Origin: Acinetobacter beijerinckii CIP 110307
Lineage (GTDB): Bacteria; Pseudomonadota; Gammaproteobacteria; Pseudomonadales; Moraxellaceae
NCBI RefSeq assembly: GCF_000369005.1
Contig: NZ_KB849765.1
Location: 1,353,295-1,417,294 of the forward strand
Direction of reading: 5' to 3'
DNA: 64,000 nt
Under the pieces are notes generated by a model. It had not been told where the DNA came from. It did no database searches and was given only the letters and a program-made list of their open reading frames with translations. Both the position numbers and the translations under genes were made by a program. Position 1 is the first letter of the stretch. Every line of letters begins with the position of its first letter. Of the stretch, positions 29,958 through 39,995 are shown in pieces.

Positions 29958-30617
29958 ATGCGCCAAACACAATTGCGAACTCGTGCCAAAATTTGTGGAA
30001 TTACTCGAACTCAAGATGTTGAGGCTGTTGTACAAGCAGGTGCAGATGCGATTGGATTTGTATTCTTTCCTCCAAGCCCACGTCATGTCAGTATTGAACA
30101 AGCGCAAATCTTGGCAAGCTCAGTACCCGCTTATGTTCAATTGGTCGGTTTATTTGTAAATGCAAGCGCAGAAGAAATACAAACAGTGCTTGATTCAGTT
30201 CCTTTAGATGTATTACAACTGCATGGTGATGAAACACCTGAACAATGCCAACAGATTGCTGTGCAATGTAAACGTCGTTGGTACAAGGCTATTCAAGTTA
30301 AACCTGATTTAGATATTTTGACCGAAATTCAACGCTATCAAGCTGTGGGAGCCAGTGCGGTTCTACTTGATGCGTGGCATCCTGATTTAAAAGGTGGAAC
30401 TGGTTATTGTTTCGACTGGACTAAATTTCCAAAACTCGATATTCCACTAATCTTGGCAGGTGGCTTAACCCCTGAAAATGTGAGTGAAGCTATTGATACT
30501 ACAGCGGCATTTGCTGTAGATGTCAGCGGAGGCGTAGAATCCGCAAAAGGTATAAAAGACCAACAACTCATTGAAAAATTTATGCAAGGAGTCCAACGTG
30601 GATCAGCAAAACCTTAG
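29958..30617 (+). CDS. trpF: Phosphoribosylanthranilate isomerase
   Basis: Third step of tryptophan synthesis from anthranilate. The 219 residues form a TIM barrel with [17 protein letters not shown] at the start (catalytic Cys in KICG), [12 protein letters not shown] in the middle, and GGLTPENV and DVSGGVE near the end. The ATG at 29958 gives the usual length; an upstream frame extending to 29889 is not needed. It overlaps trpB by 20 bases. It faces away from btuB, and the two share the intergenic region. Confidence 0.96.
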   Translation: MRQTQLRTRAKICGITRTQDVEAVVQAGADAIGFVFFPPSPRHVSIEQAQILASSVPAYVQLVGLFVNASAEEIQTVLDSVPLDVLQLHGDETPEQCQQIAVQCKRRWYKAIQVKPDLDILTEIQRYQAVGASAVLLDAWHPDLKGGTGYCFDWTKFPKLDIPLILAGGLTPENVSEAIDTTAAFAVDVSGGVESAKGIKDQQLIEKFMQGVQRGSAKP

Positions 30618-31842
30618 TCAACAAAATCAAGCGATTGACTACACCCAGTTTCCAGATGCTCAAGGGCATTTTGGTATTCATGGTGGGCGTTTTGTGTCAG
30701 AAACGCTTATGGCTGCACTTGAAGACTTAGAAAGTCTTTATGGTCGTATGAAAAATGATGCCCAGTTTTTGGCTGAGTTTGACCGTGATCTTGCGTTTTA
30801 TGTTGGTCGTCCAAGTCCGCTTTATTATGCAGAACGATGGTCTCAGCACCTCGGCGGTGCGCAAATTTATCTGAAACGTGAAGACTTGAACCATACAGGT
30901 TCGCATAAGGTTAACAACACGATTGGTCAAGCGTTATTGGCTAAGCTGTCAGGTAAAAAGCGTATCATCGCTGAAACAGGCGCGGGGCAACATGGTGTTG
31001 CAACGGCAACCATTGCTGCACGTTTAGGTATGGAATGTGTGGTGTACATGGGTGCTGAAGACGTAAAACGTCAAGCGATGAATGTCTATCGTATGCGTTT
31101 GCTTGGGGCTACTGTAGTTCCTGTGCAAAGCGGTTCAAAAACATTGAAAGATGCGATGAACGAAGCGATGCGCGATTGGGTCACCAATGTTGATACAACT
31201 TATTATGTGATTGGTACAGTTGCAGGACCGCATCCATATCCACAACTCGTTCGTGATTTCCAATCAATCATTGGTCGTGAAGCACGTCAACAAATCCAAG
31301 AGCAAGCAGGGCGTTTGCCTGATGCATTAGTGGCTTGTGTTGGGGGCGGTTCAAATGCAATGGGCTTGTTCTATCCATTCTTGAATGATCAAGATGTGAA
31401 AATGTACGGTGTTGAAGCGGCAGGTTATGGTATTGAAACAGGTAAACACTCTGCGCCATTAAATGCAGGGCATGTGGGTGTATTACATGGTAACCGTACT
31501 TATCTCATGTCGGATGAGCAAGGTCAGATTATTGAAACACATAGTATCTCAGCAGGTTTAGACTATCCAGGTGTTGGTCCAGAGCATAGTTTCTTGAAAG
31601 ATATGCATCGTGTTGAATATGTTCCGATCAAAGATGATGAAGCCTTACAAGGTTTCCGTGATTTAACTCAGATTGAAGGCATTATTCCTGCGCTTGAAAG
31701 TTCACATGCGATGGCATATGTCACTAAACTGGCGCCGACAATGTCGAAAGATCAAATCATTATTGCAACGGTTTCAGGTCGTGGTGATAAAGACTTGATG
31801 ACGGTTGCACGTATTGATGGTGTTGAAATGGTTGAGATGTAA
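30598..31842 (+). CDS. trpB: Tryptophan synthase beta chain
   Basis: Condenses indole and serine to tryptophan using pyridoxal phosphate. The 414 residues include the cofactor-binding [19 protein letters not shown] (Lys in HK), [11 protein letters not shown], and the phosphate-binding GGGSNAMG. The start is GTG at 30598, since AAGGAG lies seven bases upstream; this makes it overlap trpF by 20 bases and implies translational coupling. A terminator follows. Its partner trpA is not adjacent but about 8.4 kb away. Confidence 0.98.
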   Translation: MDQQNLSQQNQAIDYTQFPDAQGHFGIHGGRFVSETLMAALEDLESLYGRMKNDAQFLAEFDRDLAFYVGRPSPLYYAERWSQHLGGAQIYLKREDLNHTGSHKVNNTIGQALLAKLSGKKRIIAETGAGQHGVATATIAARLGMECVVYMGAEDVKRQAMNVYRMRLLGATVVPVQSGSKTLKDAMNEAMRDWVTNVDTTYYVIGTVAGPHPYPQLVRDFQSIIGREARQQIQEQAGRLPDALVACVGGGSNAMGLFYPFLNDQDVKMYGVEAAGYGIETGKHSAPLNAGHVGVLHGNRTYLMSDEQGQIIETHSISAGLDYPGVGPEHSFLKDMHRVEYVPIKDDEALQGFRDLTQIEGIIPALESSHAMAYVTKLAPTMSKDQIIIATVSGRGDKDLMTVARIDGVEMVEM

Positions 31843-31861
31843 TTCAGCTTATTGCATTAAT

Positions 31862-31890
31862 AAAAAAGCCTCTTTTATAGAGGCTTTTTT
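31862..31890 (+). terminator. Rho-independent terminator after trpB
   Basis: A 12-bp stem (31862-31873 with 31879-31890, AAAAAAGCCTCT against AGAGGCTTTTTT) with a five-base loop and T run. Confidence 0.92.
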
Positions 31891-31984
31891 ATGTTTGGAA
31901 AATGAGCGTACTCTACAAAAAGCACATGGAAATCATAATTTAAAACAGACAAAGTTTTATAAAAATCAGTAGTTGTCTTTTAAT

Positions 31985-32704
31985 ATGCATTTTTTACAGC
32001 AAGTTAGAGCTGAGCATTTTCCCGAAAAAATCGTATGGGGGTGGAAAGACACCTTTGCGATTTTGATCATTCCTTTAATTATTTTAAATGGTTTTATTTT
32101 AGAAAAAATATTTGGCAGCTTAATCGCTGTGAGCTTGGGTGATACTGTTTTAAGGGCGTTGCTATTTATTTTAGTGTGTTTTTTATATAAGGATATGCTG
32201 TTTGCTCATTGGATTAAGTTTAGACAGGCATTTTGGCGTTCTAGTTTATTGGTTGTGATAGGAGCAGTGCTATTACAAGTAGTGATTTCGCTCACACGCC
32301 AACTTGTGCCCGTCGGGCAAAGCACGGAAGAAAAAAGCTTTATCGACCCTGAACATATTCCTTTTTTAAGTTTGTTGATGATTAGTTTGGGTCCATTATT
32401 TACCGCACTTTTAGAAGATATTGTCTTTCGTTATACCTTGTTGCAAAAGTTGTTTATTCAACCCTTGTTATGGCGCATCATACTGATTATGTTGAACTCT
32501 ATTTTGTTCGGTTTGATTCATTATCATAATTTTGATGGTAATTTGATTGCGACAATCAGCTTTATGAGTGCAGGTTTATTTCTAAATTTGATTTATCTAT
32601 GGACACGTAATATTTGGCATGTGTTGATGATTCATTTCTTGAATAATGCGGTGTTATCAGTGGGTGGAATTGTATTATTAAAACTTCTTCAATCATTTAC
32701 ATAG
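31985..32704 (+). CDS. CPBP-family intramembrane metalloprotease
   Basis: A 239-residue membrane protein with six to eight hydrophobic helices and the CPBP (CAAX protease and bacteriocin-processing) motifs: LLEDIVFRY (Glu144, Asp145, Arg149, corresponding to EExxxR), FGLIHYHNF, and HFLNN. The second Glu of the first motif is replaced by Asp. The ATG at 31985 is chosen over a TTG four codons upstream. Substrate unknown. The DUF1543 gene follows nine bases later. Confidence 0.82.
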   Translation: MHFLQQVRAEHFPEKIVWGWKDTFAILIIPLIILNGFILEKIFGSLIAVSLGDTVLRALLFILVCFLYKDMLFAHWIKFRQAFWRSSLLVVIGAVLLQVVISLTRQLVPVGQSTEEKSFIDPEHIPFLSLLMISLGPLFTALLEDIVFRYTLLQKLFIQPLLWRIILIMLNSILFGLIHYHNFDGNLIATISFMSAGLFLNLIYLWTRNIWHVLMIHFLNNAVLSVGGIVLLKLLQSFT

Positions 32705-32713
32705 TGATTCAAT

Positions 32714-33226
32714 ATGCCAAATTTGTTTATGGTGATGTTAGGTGGGCGACACGCAAAAGCTAATACCGAAGTGCATGATGTGGTGATGGCGATTGGTCAT
32801 GATTTGCAAGAGATCATTCCTCAACTAAAACAAGCTTGGTTTGGTGAATCAAAAGGTTTACATATTGATGCTTGGGCACAGTTTTCTGGTGTTCAATCTG
32901 AAGGAATTGATTATCAAATCCAGTTTTCAGATGCAGCACCTTCAGCAACTGACCAAAAGTTATATTTGATTAATCTGGGTGGATATAGCTCGGAAGTATT
33001 TGGTGAATTACATCGCTATCATTTAGTTGTTGCACCTGATGCGATGACTGCAAAACAGTTCGCTAAACAATTAATAAAGCAAGCTTGGCATAAGCCACAT
33101 ATTGATCGCATTATGGATGTTGATGACTGTATTCCAATTGATCATATCGCGGGGCGGTATATTCATTTAGTGCAGGGTGAGTTTAATCCTACAATTTGGG
33201 AAAACACCTATCTGACTCTAGCCTAA
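32714..33226 (+). CDS. DUF1543 domain protein
   Basis: The 170-residue protein starts PNLFMVMLGGRHAKANTEVHD and contains AWFGESKGLHIDAW, the pattern of DUF1543. The similar block YLINLGGYSSEVFGELHRYHLVV in the second half suggests a repeat of the fold. No function is known. It lies nine bases after the protease gene and is probably in the same operon. Confidence 0.8.
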   Translation: MPNLFMVMLGGRHAKANTEVHDVVMAIGHDLQEIIPQLKQAWFGESKGLHIDAWAQFSGVQSEGIDYQIQFSDAAPSATDQKLYLINLGGYSSEVFGELHRYHLVVAPDAMTAKQFAKQLIKQAWHKPHIDRIMDVDDCIPIDHIAGRYIHLVQGEFNPTIWENTYLTLA

Positions 33227-33291
33227 TCTTTGATCCAAAATAAAAACAGGGAAGCATTTATGTTTCCCTATTTGTGTAAGCCCAAATCAAA

Positions 33292-35070
33292 TCAAGGAAG
33301 CACTGTAATGCGTTCAGTTTTAGGTGCGGTTAAAGGAGAGTTCTGTGAGATATATTTTTCCAATGCATCAATATCCTGACCACCACCGATTGGATTTTTT
33401 CCTTGTTTTAAGATGGTAAAGTTATCGCCACCATCAGCAAGGAAACTATTTACGGTTACGCGATAGACCTTAGTGTCATCTAAAGCTTGTCCTGCAATCA
33501 GAATATTACTGGCGCGTGGTGAAGCAGAGGTGTCTTTTTTATATGAATAACTGAACTCTTTCGATGGTTGTAAAATACGAACCGTTGCTGCATTTGCTCC
33601 AGACCATTGTTGTTCTAAAACGTCACGGATTTGTTTACCTGTAAGACTAATCGTCACGATAGAATTACCAAAAGGTTGTACGGTAAATACATCACCAAAG
33701 GTAATCTGCTTATTGGTATTGACCTGTAAGTCGGCGCGAACACCACCTGGATTCATCAAAGTAAAATCAGATCCTTGATTACTTGCTGTCAATGCCATCG
33801 CTTGTTGCGCGTCCGCAATTAAAATACCGAGCGCACTTTCGCCACTTTCTGTTGCATTACGATTAATTACACCTGTAGCAGCTCCAACGACTCGTGCTGA
33901 AATGGTACTAACGGCTTGGCGATATTTATCTAATATTGCTTCTATACTTGGGGTTTTATTAAATTTCTCGTATAAGTCAGTCAAATTTACCGTTGTGGTA
34001 CCAGATGTATAAGCTTCACTTTGAATCGGAACTTGTTTGGCATCCTTTTTAATCACATCACCTGTTTTGCCATCCAATTCGAGTTGAATGTTGGTAATGG
34101 CAGTACCGTACTGCCCCGCAGAGGTCAGCAAAAATGGCTTTTGTGGATTCTTGGTCGAATAATCACAAATATAAGATTGATGCGTATGACCAGAAACCAC
34201 TACATCAACAGCGTTATCTAAGCGATCTAAAATACCTGTTAATGGTCCGCTTAAACCATCACACGTTTTCTTATTAAACTTGGTACTTGGCGCAACACCT
34301 TCGTGTACCACCACCACAATCGCTTCAATGCCTTGTTTTTTTAACTCAGGAATCAAGGCATTCACGGTATCGGCTTCATCATGGAATTCGACATCTTTAA
34401 TACCTGCTGCCGACACGATACTTGGAGTTGCTTCAAGAGTCATACCAATAAATGCGACTGGAATACCTCCATAAGTTTTAACTTTATATGCTGGAAAAAG
34501 GGTTTTTTTAGGGTCTGCCTTTAAGGAAACATTCGCAGCCAAGAAGTTAAATTTTGCCCCAGAAAATTCTTTATTAATTTGACATGGCTGTGTGCTGGTA
34601 TATTGCTGACAACCACCATTCTGCAAACGACGAAGTTCATCTGTACCACGATCAAATTCATGATTACCAACAGCATTAAAGTCAATCTGAATATCATTCA
34701 TGGCTTCAATGGTCGGTTCGTCCAAAAATAACGATGACGTGAGTGGTGATGCACTAATCAAGTCACCTGCTGACACTACAGCATTATTTGGATACTGGGC
34801 ACGTAGTTTTTTAATTGCATCGGCAAAATAGCTAACACCACCTACGGGAATACGAACATTCTTGGTATTGTCTGTTGGATCTTCTGCTTCAATAAAGCGT
34901 TTAGGCGGTTCTAAATTACCGTGAAAGTCATTGAATGCAAGGATGTTGATATTTTGATTTTTGCGTTCAACTGTTGGCGTTCCGTTATTATCATCATCGT
35001 CATTACATGCTGTTAAAGCCAGCATCATCATACAGAGCAGTTTTGCTTTTAGTAGTTTTTGATTCATCAT
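33292..35070 (-). CDS. 5'-nucleotidase / metallophosphatase lipoprotein (UshA-like)
   Basis: A 592-residue exported nucleotidase. The signal ends in a lipobox, LTAC (Cys about 22), and is followed by an Asp- and Asn-rich linker. The calcineurin-like metallophosphatase domain has NDFHGNLEP, SAGDLISASP, GNHEFDRG and VVSGHTHQSY. The C-terminal 5'-nucleotidase domain contains NPGGVRADL, the substrate-binding Phe region TVQPFGNSIV, and VNSFLADGGDNF. It should release nucleosides and phosphate from nucleotides or nucleotide sugars at the cell surface. It stands alone, convergent with the DUF1543 gene. Confidence 0.93.
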   Translation of the reverse strand: MMNQKLLKAKLLCMMMLALTACNDDDDNNGTPTVERKNQNINILAFNDFHGNLEPPKRFIEAEDPTDNTKNVRIPVGGVSYFADAIKKLRAQYPNNAVVSAGDLISASPLTSSLFLDEPTIEAMNDIQIDFNAVGNHEFDRGTDELRRLQNGGCQQYTSTQPCQINKEFSGAKFNFLAANVSLKADPKKTLFPAYKVKTYGGIPVAFIGMTLEATPSIVSAAGIKDVEFHDEADTVNALIPELKKQGIEAIVVVVHEGVAPSTKFNKKTCDGLSGPLTGILDRLDNAVDVVVSGHTHQSYICDYSTKNPQKPFLLTSAGQYGTAITNIQLELDGKTGDVIKKDAKQVPIQSEAYTSGTTTVNLTDLYEKFNKTPSIEAILDKYRQAVSTISARVVGAATGVINRNATESGESALGILIADAQQAMALTASNQGSDFTLMNPGGVRADLQVNTNKQITFGDVFTVQPFGNSIVTISLTGKQIRDVLEQQWSGANAATVRILQPSKEFSYSYKKDTSASPRASNILIAGQALDDTKVYRVTVNSFLADGGDNFTILKQGKNPIGGGQDIDALEKYISQNSPLTAPKTERITVLP

Positions 35071-35284
35071 GGTTTTTGATCAAGTGGTATAAGATTGTTT
35101 TTTAAAATAAAACCTCTGTGTGAATGTTTGATGAAAAAATAAACTTTAATAGAAATTTGAAATTTTTTTTAAGCATAAAACATGATGAAAATCGATCAAT
35201 TATAAATACAAAATTAGTAGTAAATTTGATCACTTACAGTCTATTATTGGCAAAGATGCGACCGAGCAATCATGGAAATAAGCA

Positions 35285-36280
35285 ATGGATTTGATACAAG
35301 CCAATGGTCAACCTCGTTATGGACGTTTTGACCAGATCCCTTCACGAATAAATCTCGATGATTATATCTATAAAACACCTTATGGTCAGATTCTGAAAGG
35401 TTGGCGTAAACAGCTTAAATATAAGAAATTTAAATTCTGTGGTTTACAGCATGAACATTACAGCATTGGTATTGCGATTGTCGATTTGTCGTGGGCAGGG
35501 CACGGTTTTTTTTATGTCTATGATCATCAAACGCAGAAAGTGATTGAGTGGAATGCGATTCAGCCGCTTGCTCTAAAAACTCAACTCGATGAACAGCCTT
35601 TATTCAGTCAAAGCTATTTTAAAAAATCAGCTTATCAATTTGATATGCAGCATGCGAATGGTGTGCGTTATATCCAAGTGACTAAACATGGTGAGATAAA
35701 ACTTAAAGCTCGTATTTTCTGTGCAGGGACTGATGCACTCAGTTTATGTAGCCCCACAGGGATTAATGGTTGGACGTATACGCAAAAACAAACCACTTTG
35801 GCTGTAGAAGGATTTTTTATTAATCCTGATAAACAACAGGTTGAGTTTAATGCTCAAAGCCTTGCTGCATTAGATGATACCTGTGGTTTTTTGCGCCCTG
35901 AAACCGCTTGGTTTTGGTTGTCTTGTCAGTTCCGTGATGCAAATGATCGCCGTATTGGTTTGAATCTCGCATCTGGAGTTAATGAGAGTTTTGGCAATGA
36001 AAATGCGTTGTGGGTAGACGGGCGTTTGCATCCGCTCACCGATATTTTATTTGAACAGAAAGATGCTAATACTTGGTCAATTCGTTCTTTGGGGGGATGT
36101 TTAAATTTGGTGGTGGAAACTGGTTGGTGTCGTTTTGAAAATATTAATCTGCGTTTGATCGGCAGCCAGTTTAATCAATGGCAAGCCAAAGTCAGTGGCA
36201 CCATTGCACATGAGCAGGTTGAAGTGGTGTCATTAGATAATGAATATGGTCTTTTAGAACAGCATTATGCGAAGTGGTGA
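35285..36280 (+). CDS. DUF2804 domain protein
   Basis: A 331-residue soluble protein that spans the DUF2804 family (a beta-rich family of unknown function). Family-like blocks include KTPYGQILKGWRKQLKYKKF near residues 30-50, GIAIVDLSWAGHGFFYVYD, and WFWLSCQF in the middle. There is no signal peptide. It stands alone with a terminator. Confidence 0.83.
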   Translation: MDLIQANGQPRYGRFDQIPSRINLDDYIYKTPYGQILKGWRKQLKYKKFKFCGLQHEHYSIGIAIVDLSWAGHGFFYVYDHQTQKVIEWNAIQPLALKTQLDEQPLFSQSYFKKSAYQFDMQHANGVRYIQVTKHGEIKLKARIFCAGTDALSLCSPTGINGWTYTQKQTTLAVEGFFINPDKQQVEFNAQSLAALDDTCGFLRPETAWFWLSCQFRDANDRRIGLNLASGVNESFGNENALWVDGRLHPLTDILFEQKDANTWSIRSLGGCLNLVVETGWCRFENINLRLIGSQFNQWQAKVSGTIAHEQVEVVSLDNEYGLLEQHYAKW

Positions 36281-36290
36281 GAATGACAGA

Positions 36291-36320
36291 AAAAATCCCC
36301 TAAATTCAAAGGGGATTTTT
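36291..36320. terminator. Bidirectional terminator between convergent genes
   Basis: A perfect 10-bp stem (AAAAATCCCC at 36291-36300 with GGGGATTTTT at 36311-36320) lies between the DUF2804 gene and the metal-dependent hydrolase gene. Confidence 0.9.
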
Positions 36321-36333
36321 TATGAGACGTGAA

Positions 36334-37209
36334 TTAAAGCCCAGCTTGCCAAAAAGCTTCACCCGCTGCAATTGGATCATTGGTCTTGGCTAAAGTATCA
36401 ATCCAAACATCGTATTGGCGAATCACTGGATGTTGATTCGGATGGAAATCTTTTTTAAACCAGTCGCTATATTGTGCTCTTTTTGCGGTCAAAATACCGT
36501 TACGACCAAAGAACCAAGGTAAACCTTTACGTGCCATATCAAAACGTTGTCTTAAACTAAAACCATCTGTTTTAAGCATCACATCAGTACGATATAAAGT
36601 AAAACCAAACATCATCACTGTTGTGAATACCAAGGCAAAGCGACGAGTTGCTTCAGGTACTTCACCCACTTCGCGCATGACATCAAAAGCAACATCACGA
36701 TGTTCCATTTCTTCAATTGCATGCCAAGCAAATAATGCGCGTACAAAAGGATCGGCTTCCGCTAAAGTTTCTTTTTTACTATAGAAAGTATCTGCCATTA
36801 ATGCAGTTAAATGCTCTGCTGCAGCGGTCATGGCGATGTTGTATTGAGCTGAACGATTTTTCAATTCAAATCTAAAAATCTTTTTCAATCGAGCAGTGAA
36901 CTGATCAACTGGCATACCTTGATCTTTCATGATTTGGTTCATTTTATCGTGAGCCATACCATGTTGAGCTTCCTGACGGATAAAATCAGCCACACGTTCT
37001 TGCAAGTCTGGATCATCAATTTTGTCGCGGAATAAACGCACACATTCAATAAAATAGCGCTCTCCATCGGGAAAAGTCAGGCTCAACGCATCAAACATAC
37101 GGGTGCGAAATGGATCGCCACCAAACCAAAAACGGGGTGCTTGGTCTAAATGAAAGTCTAGTTTTGTTCTTACAACGGGTTCAACTTGATAGGAAACATG
37201 TGCATTCAT
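36334..37209 (-). CDS. Predicted metal-dependent hydrolase (ferritin-like, PF10118 type)
   Basis: A 291-residue soluble protein with two E-x-x-H pairs typical of a helical di-metal site: RQEAQHGMAHD near residue 90 and WHAIEEMEHRDVAFD near 165. These match the family annotated as predicted metal-dependent hydrolases. It opens RTKLDFHLDQAPRFWFGGDP. Function is unproven. AAGGA precedes the ATG. It is divergent from an AraC-type regulator, which is a frequent arrangement, suggesting control by that regulator. Confidence 0.82.
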   Translation of the reverse strand: MNAHVSYQVEPVVRTKLDFHLDQAPRFWFGGDPFRTRMFDALSLTFPDGERYFIECVRLFRDKIDDPDLQERVADFIRQEAQHGMAHDKMNQIMKDQGMPVDQFTARLKKIFRFELKNRSAQYNIAMTAAAEHLTALMADTFYSKKETLAEADPFVRALFAWHAIEEMEHRDVAFDVMREVGEVPEATRRFALVFTTVMMFGFTLYRTDVMLKTDGFSLRQRFDMARKGLPWFFGRNGILTAKRAQYSDWFKKDFHPNQHPVIRQYDVWIDTLAKTNDPIAAGEAFWQAGL

Positions 37210-37324
37210 TTTTTGCTATTCCTTGTCTTTTCATGAACTCAGTATGAGAAAACTCCGATGAAATGTTTTGACAGTTACAGCCAATTTTTATACAAATAAC
37301 GACAGATCAGGATGAGATCGGTAT

Positions 37325-38347
37325 ATGTCAGTCAAAATTATCATTGGATATTTGCGATTATTTAATCGTGTTTTACAACAAGAACAAATTGATTTGTCTA
37401 AAGTTGTCGCGCCTGAACTTTGGCAGGCTTTTCAAGCTTGCTTGGAAAATCCAGATGAAAGAGACTTTGATGTGGAGCGCTATGCTTTATTGTTACAAGC
37501 TGCTCAGCCGCATTTCACACGTCCGATCACATTAGTTTTAGCTGAACATGCCAATTTGCAAGATTTAGGTTTAATGGGTTATTTGGCATCAACCAGTATT
37601 GATCTACAACAAGCCTTACAACTCTTACAACGCTATTATTCTTTGGTATTTAAGCAAACTAATTTAGAACAGCTCGATGTGCAGCAATTTTCTGAATATA
37701 TTCAAATTGTGTGGAGTGCATCTTATAGCGATTTTCGCGAAATGTACGAGTTAAACCTCGCGTTGATTTTTAAAATTTCTCAATCGATTGTCCAAGATGC
37801 GTTGGTTCCGCCGCAGATGATTCAATTTGGATACATGCCACATACGGCTTTATATCATTTTGAAAAATTTTATGGTTGTCCGATTCAAGTTCAAGCAGGA
37901 CAGTATGCGATTCGTTTTTCTAATCAAATTTTAAAAGCGAAAAGTATTGCCGCTGATCAGCAATTAAATCATGTACTTTCTACCCAAGCGCAGCAATCTT
38001 TAAACAGCATTACTTCTTTTGAGATTCAGCAACAACAATTCCGTCAAAAAATACAGACACAAATCGAGCAAGGTCTTTTGCAGCAAGAAGAAGTATTACT
38101 GAGTTATGTCGCAAAACGTTTGCATTGTTCTGAACGAACATTACAACGACAACTCAAAACCTATCAGCTCAATTTTCAAGATATTTTAGATCAGTACAGG
38201 TTAGAGCAAAGTAAATTGTATTTGCAGCAAGGGAAATCTTTTTCTGAGATTGCGGAACGTTTGGATTATGCAGATCAGAGTGCGTTTGGACGGGCGTTTA
38301 AGCGTTGGACAGGGATTACACCAAAGCAGTTTTTAAAATCTCTTTAG
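37325..38347 (+). CDS. AraC-family transcriptional regulator
   Basis: A 340-residue regulator with an N-terminal ligand-binding domain of the Arabinose_bd (PF12625) type and a C-terminal double helix-turn-helix: VAKRLHCSERTLQRQLK around residues 260-276 and FSEIAERLDYADQSAFGRAF around 305-325, followed by WTGITPKQF. Regulators of this subgroup often control fatty-acid- or steroid-like catabolic genes. The neighbouring divergent metal-dependent hydrolase gene is the likeliest target (inference). Downstream lies a hairpin-rich repeat-like stretch. Confidence 0.9.
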   Translation: MSVKIIIGYLRLFNRVLQQEQIDLSKVVAPELWQAFQACLENPDERDFDVERYALLLQAAQPHFTRPITLVLAEHANLQDLGLMGYLASTSIDLQQALQLLQRYYSLVFKQTNLEQLDVQQFSEYIQIVWSASYSDFREMYELNLALIFKISQSIVQDALVPPQMIQFGYMPHTALYHFEKFYGCPIQVQAGQYAIRFSNQILKAKSIAADQQLNHVLSTQAQQSLNSITSFEIQQQQFRQKIQTQIEQGLLQQEEVLLSYVAKRLHCSERTLQRQLKTYQLNFQDILDQYRLEQSKLYLQQGKSFSEIAERLDYADQSAFGRAFKRWTGITPKQFLKSL

Positions 38348-38462
38348 ATTTTAAATGAATCTTTCCACTGGGCGTAAGTCTTATTTAAATAGAAATTTTC
38401 TCAACAGAGTCTTGCTGTATTCTCACCTAATTATTGGATATACCACTATGTCTTGCACTTCA

Positions 38463-38663
38463 GTTGAAATATATTTCAACTTTGTTCAGGTTTTGCCTAC
38501 TTTTGTTTTGGCAAAAGTAGGCAAAACCATTGTCATTCACATGAGGAGCGATTGAAGCTCCGCAAGGTTCACTTCCTCGTTCTTGCGCTTCACCAAAGCT
38601 TCAGTCGCTTTGGCTTGCTCAGGTTGTGAACGACATTTCTGAGTCTCGTATTTCGCACAGGAT
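38463..38663. repeat. Hairpin-rich intergenic element (candidate dispersed repeat)
   Basis: This stretch, after the AraC gene and up against the antiporter stop, holds several hairpins: a perfect 18-base palindrome (38463-38480), a 17-bp perfect stem with a six-base loop (38489-38505 with 38512-38528, GGTTTTGCCTACTTTTG and its complement), a small GGAGC/GCTCC stem (38545-38561) and CCAAAGC/GCTTTGG (38593-38613). Its right part is open on the minus strand and could encode a Gln- and Lys-rich peptide (QPEQAKATEALVKRKNEEV). It looks like a dispersed repeat but I cannot test copy number. The preceding bases 38348-38462 show nothing. Confidence 0.6.
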
Positions 38664-39995
38664 TTAACATGTTTTGAGGCGTGGATAATGAAAGACAATG
38701 GCGAGCACGGCACAAACCGCAAGAATCCAGCAATAGTAGATATTGCCAATCAACTCAACTGGAGAGAGTTTGGCAATCGAGCAAGCAAGCAATAATTGCG
38801 CACCGTAGGGAATAATTCCTTGAACCACACACGAAAAAATGTCGAGCAGGGCGGCACTACGCTTAGGATCAACACCATATTCTCTCGCCACTTCACGTGC
38901 CATATCCCCCGATAAAATAATCGCGACGGTATTATTCGCCACAAATAGATTTGAGAATACAACCAGAAAACTGATACCCAACTCACCAGCGCGTTGTTTA
39001 CCGAATTTAAATAGGCGAGTTAATGAATAGATACGTTGAATTAACCATTGTAGTCCGCCTTCTTTTTGCATCAGCGTGGACAGTCCACCAAGCACCATGG
39101 AAAGTAATGCCACCTCAAACATGCCAACAAAGCCATCATAAATAGAGCTGTTTAACTTTAATAAATCAAATTCAGGTTTTTCAATGAGTCCAATAACACC
39201 TGAGAGAATGATGCCAATCATCAATACAGCAAGGACATGCAAGCGGGTAAAGGCGAGAAAAAATACCGCAAGATAAGGCAAAATCAACCAAATATCGTAG
39301 GGTTTTGATTGAATCGCTTCAGCCTGATGGCTCATAAAAATATAAAGCACGAGTGTCATGATCGCAGCGGGGAATGCGATCCAAATATTAACTCTAAATT
39401 TATCTCTGAGTTCTACATTTTGACTTCGTGTAGCAGCAATGGTGGTATCCGAAATCATTGATAAATTGTCACCAAACATGGCACCACCAACTACAGCACC
39501 AATCGCATAAATTGGAGCAATTTCGGTGGCTTGGGCAAAACCAAAAGCGATTGGGGCACAGGCGGCAATGGTACCCATTGAGGTTCCCATGGCTGTTGCA
39601 ATAAATGCTGCGATAATAAATAGCATTGGCAACACAAATTCAGCTGAAATGAGTGAAAGCCCAAGTTGAACAGTGGCATCTACACTACCAATCGTACTTG
39701 AAACACTTGCAAATGCACCTGCCAACATGAATACCATAAACATCAAAATCAAATTTGGATGACTAGCACCTTGTAAAAACTCTTCGATTGCAACATTCAG
39801 TTTCTGTTTATAGAGTAGTAATGCCAAAATCACAGCAGGGATTGCAGCAACGGGCGCTTTGACTTGATAGAAGGCAAATTCTGTCCCAATCATTGAATGA
39901 TAAAGACCACTCCCGAGAAAGATGATCAAAAATACCAATAGCGGTAACAAAGCAAGGGCATTGCTTTGTACTTTTTCCTGAGTGTGGGCAGACAT
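38664..39995 (-). CDS. Na+/H+ antiporter, NhaC family
   Basis: A 443-residue inner-membrane transporter with about 11 hydrophobic helices, including FIIAAFIATAMGTSMGTIAA and GAVVGGAMFGDNLSMISDTT, the region typical of NhaC antiporters. It should exchange Na+ for H+ and help with pH and salt balance; a few family members move malate or lysine-type substrates instead. The C-terminus is short (HYPRLKTC) and ends exactly where the repeat-like element begins, so the end may have been altered by that element. Confidence 0.85.
   Translation of the reverse strand: MSAHTQEKVQSNALALLPLLVFLIIFLGSGLYHSMIGTEFAFYQVKAPVAAIPAVILALLLYKQKLNVAIEEFLQGASHPNLILMFMVFMLAGAFASVSSTIGSVDATVQLGLSLISAEFVLPMLFIIAAFIATAMGTSMGTIAACAPIAFGFAQATEIAPIYAIGAVVGGAMFGDNLSMISDTTIAATRSQNVELRDKFRVNIWIAFPAAIMTLVLYIFMSHQAEAIQSKPYDIWLILPYLAVFFLAFTRLHVLAVLMIGIILSGVIGLIEKPEFDLLKLNSSIYDGFVGMFEVALLSMVLGGLSTLMQKEGGLQWLIQRIYSLTRLFKFGKQRAGELGISFLVVFSNLFVANNTVAIILSGDMAREVAREYGVDPKRSAALLDIFSCVVQGIIPYGAQLLLACSIAKLSPVELIGNIYYCWILAVCAVLAIVFHYPRLKTC

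Noticed and set aside
29617..29970. Open frames on both strands between btuB and trpF
   Set aside because: They lie in the cobalamin riboswitch and the trpF leader and have no start signal or family similarity.
38537..38749. A 70-residue minus-strand frame overlapping the antiporter end
   Set aside because: It runs across the antiporter gene in another frame and into the hairpin element; it looks like a by-product of the repeat, not a gene.
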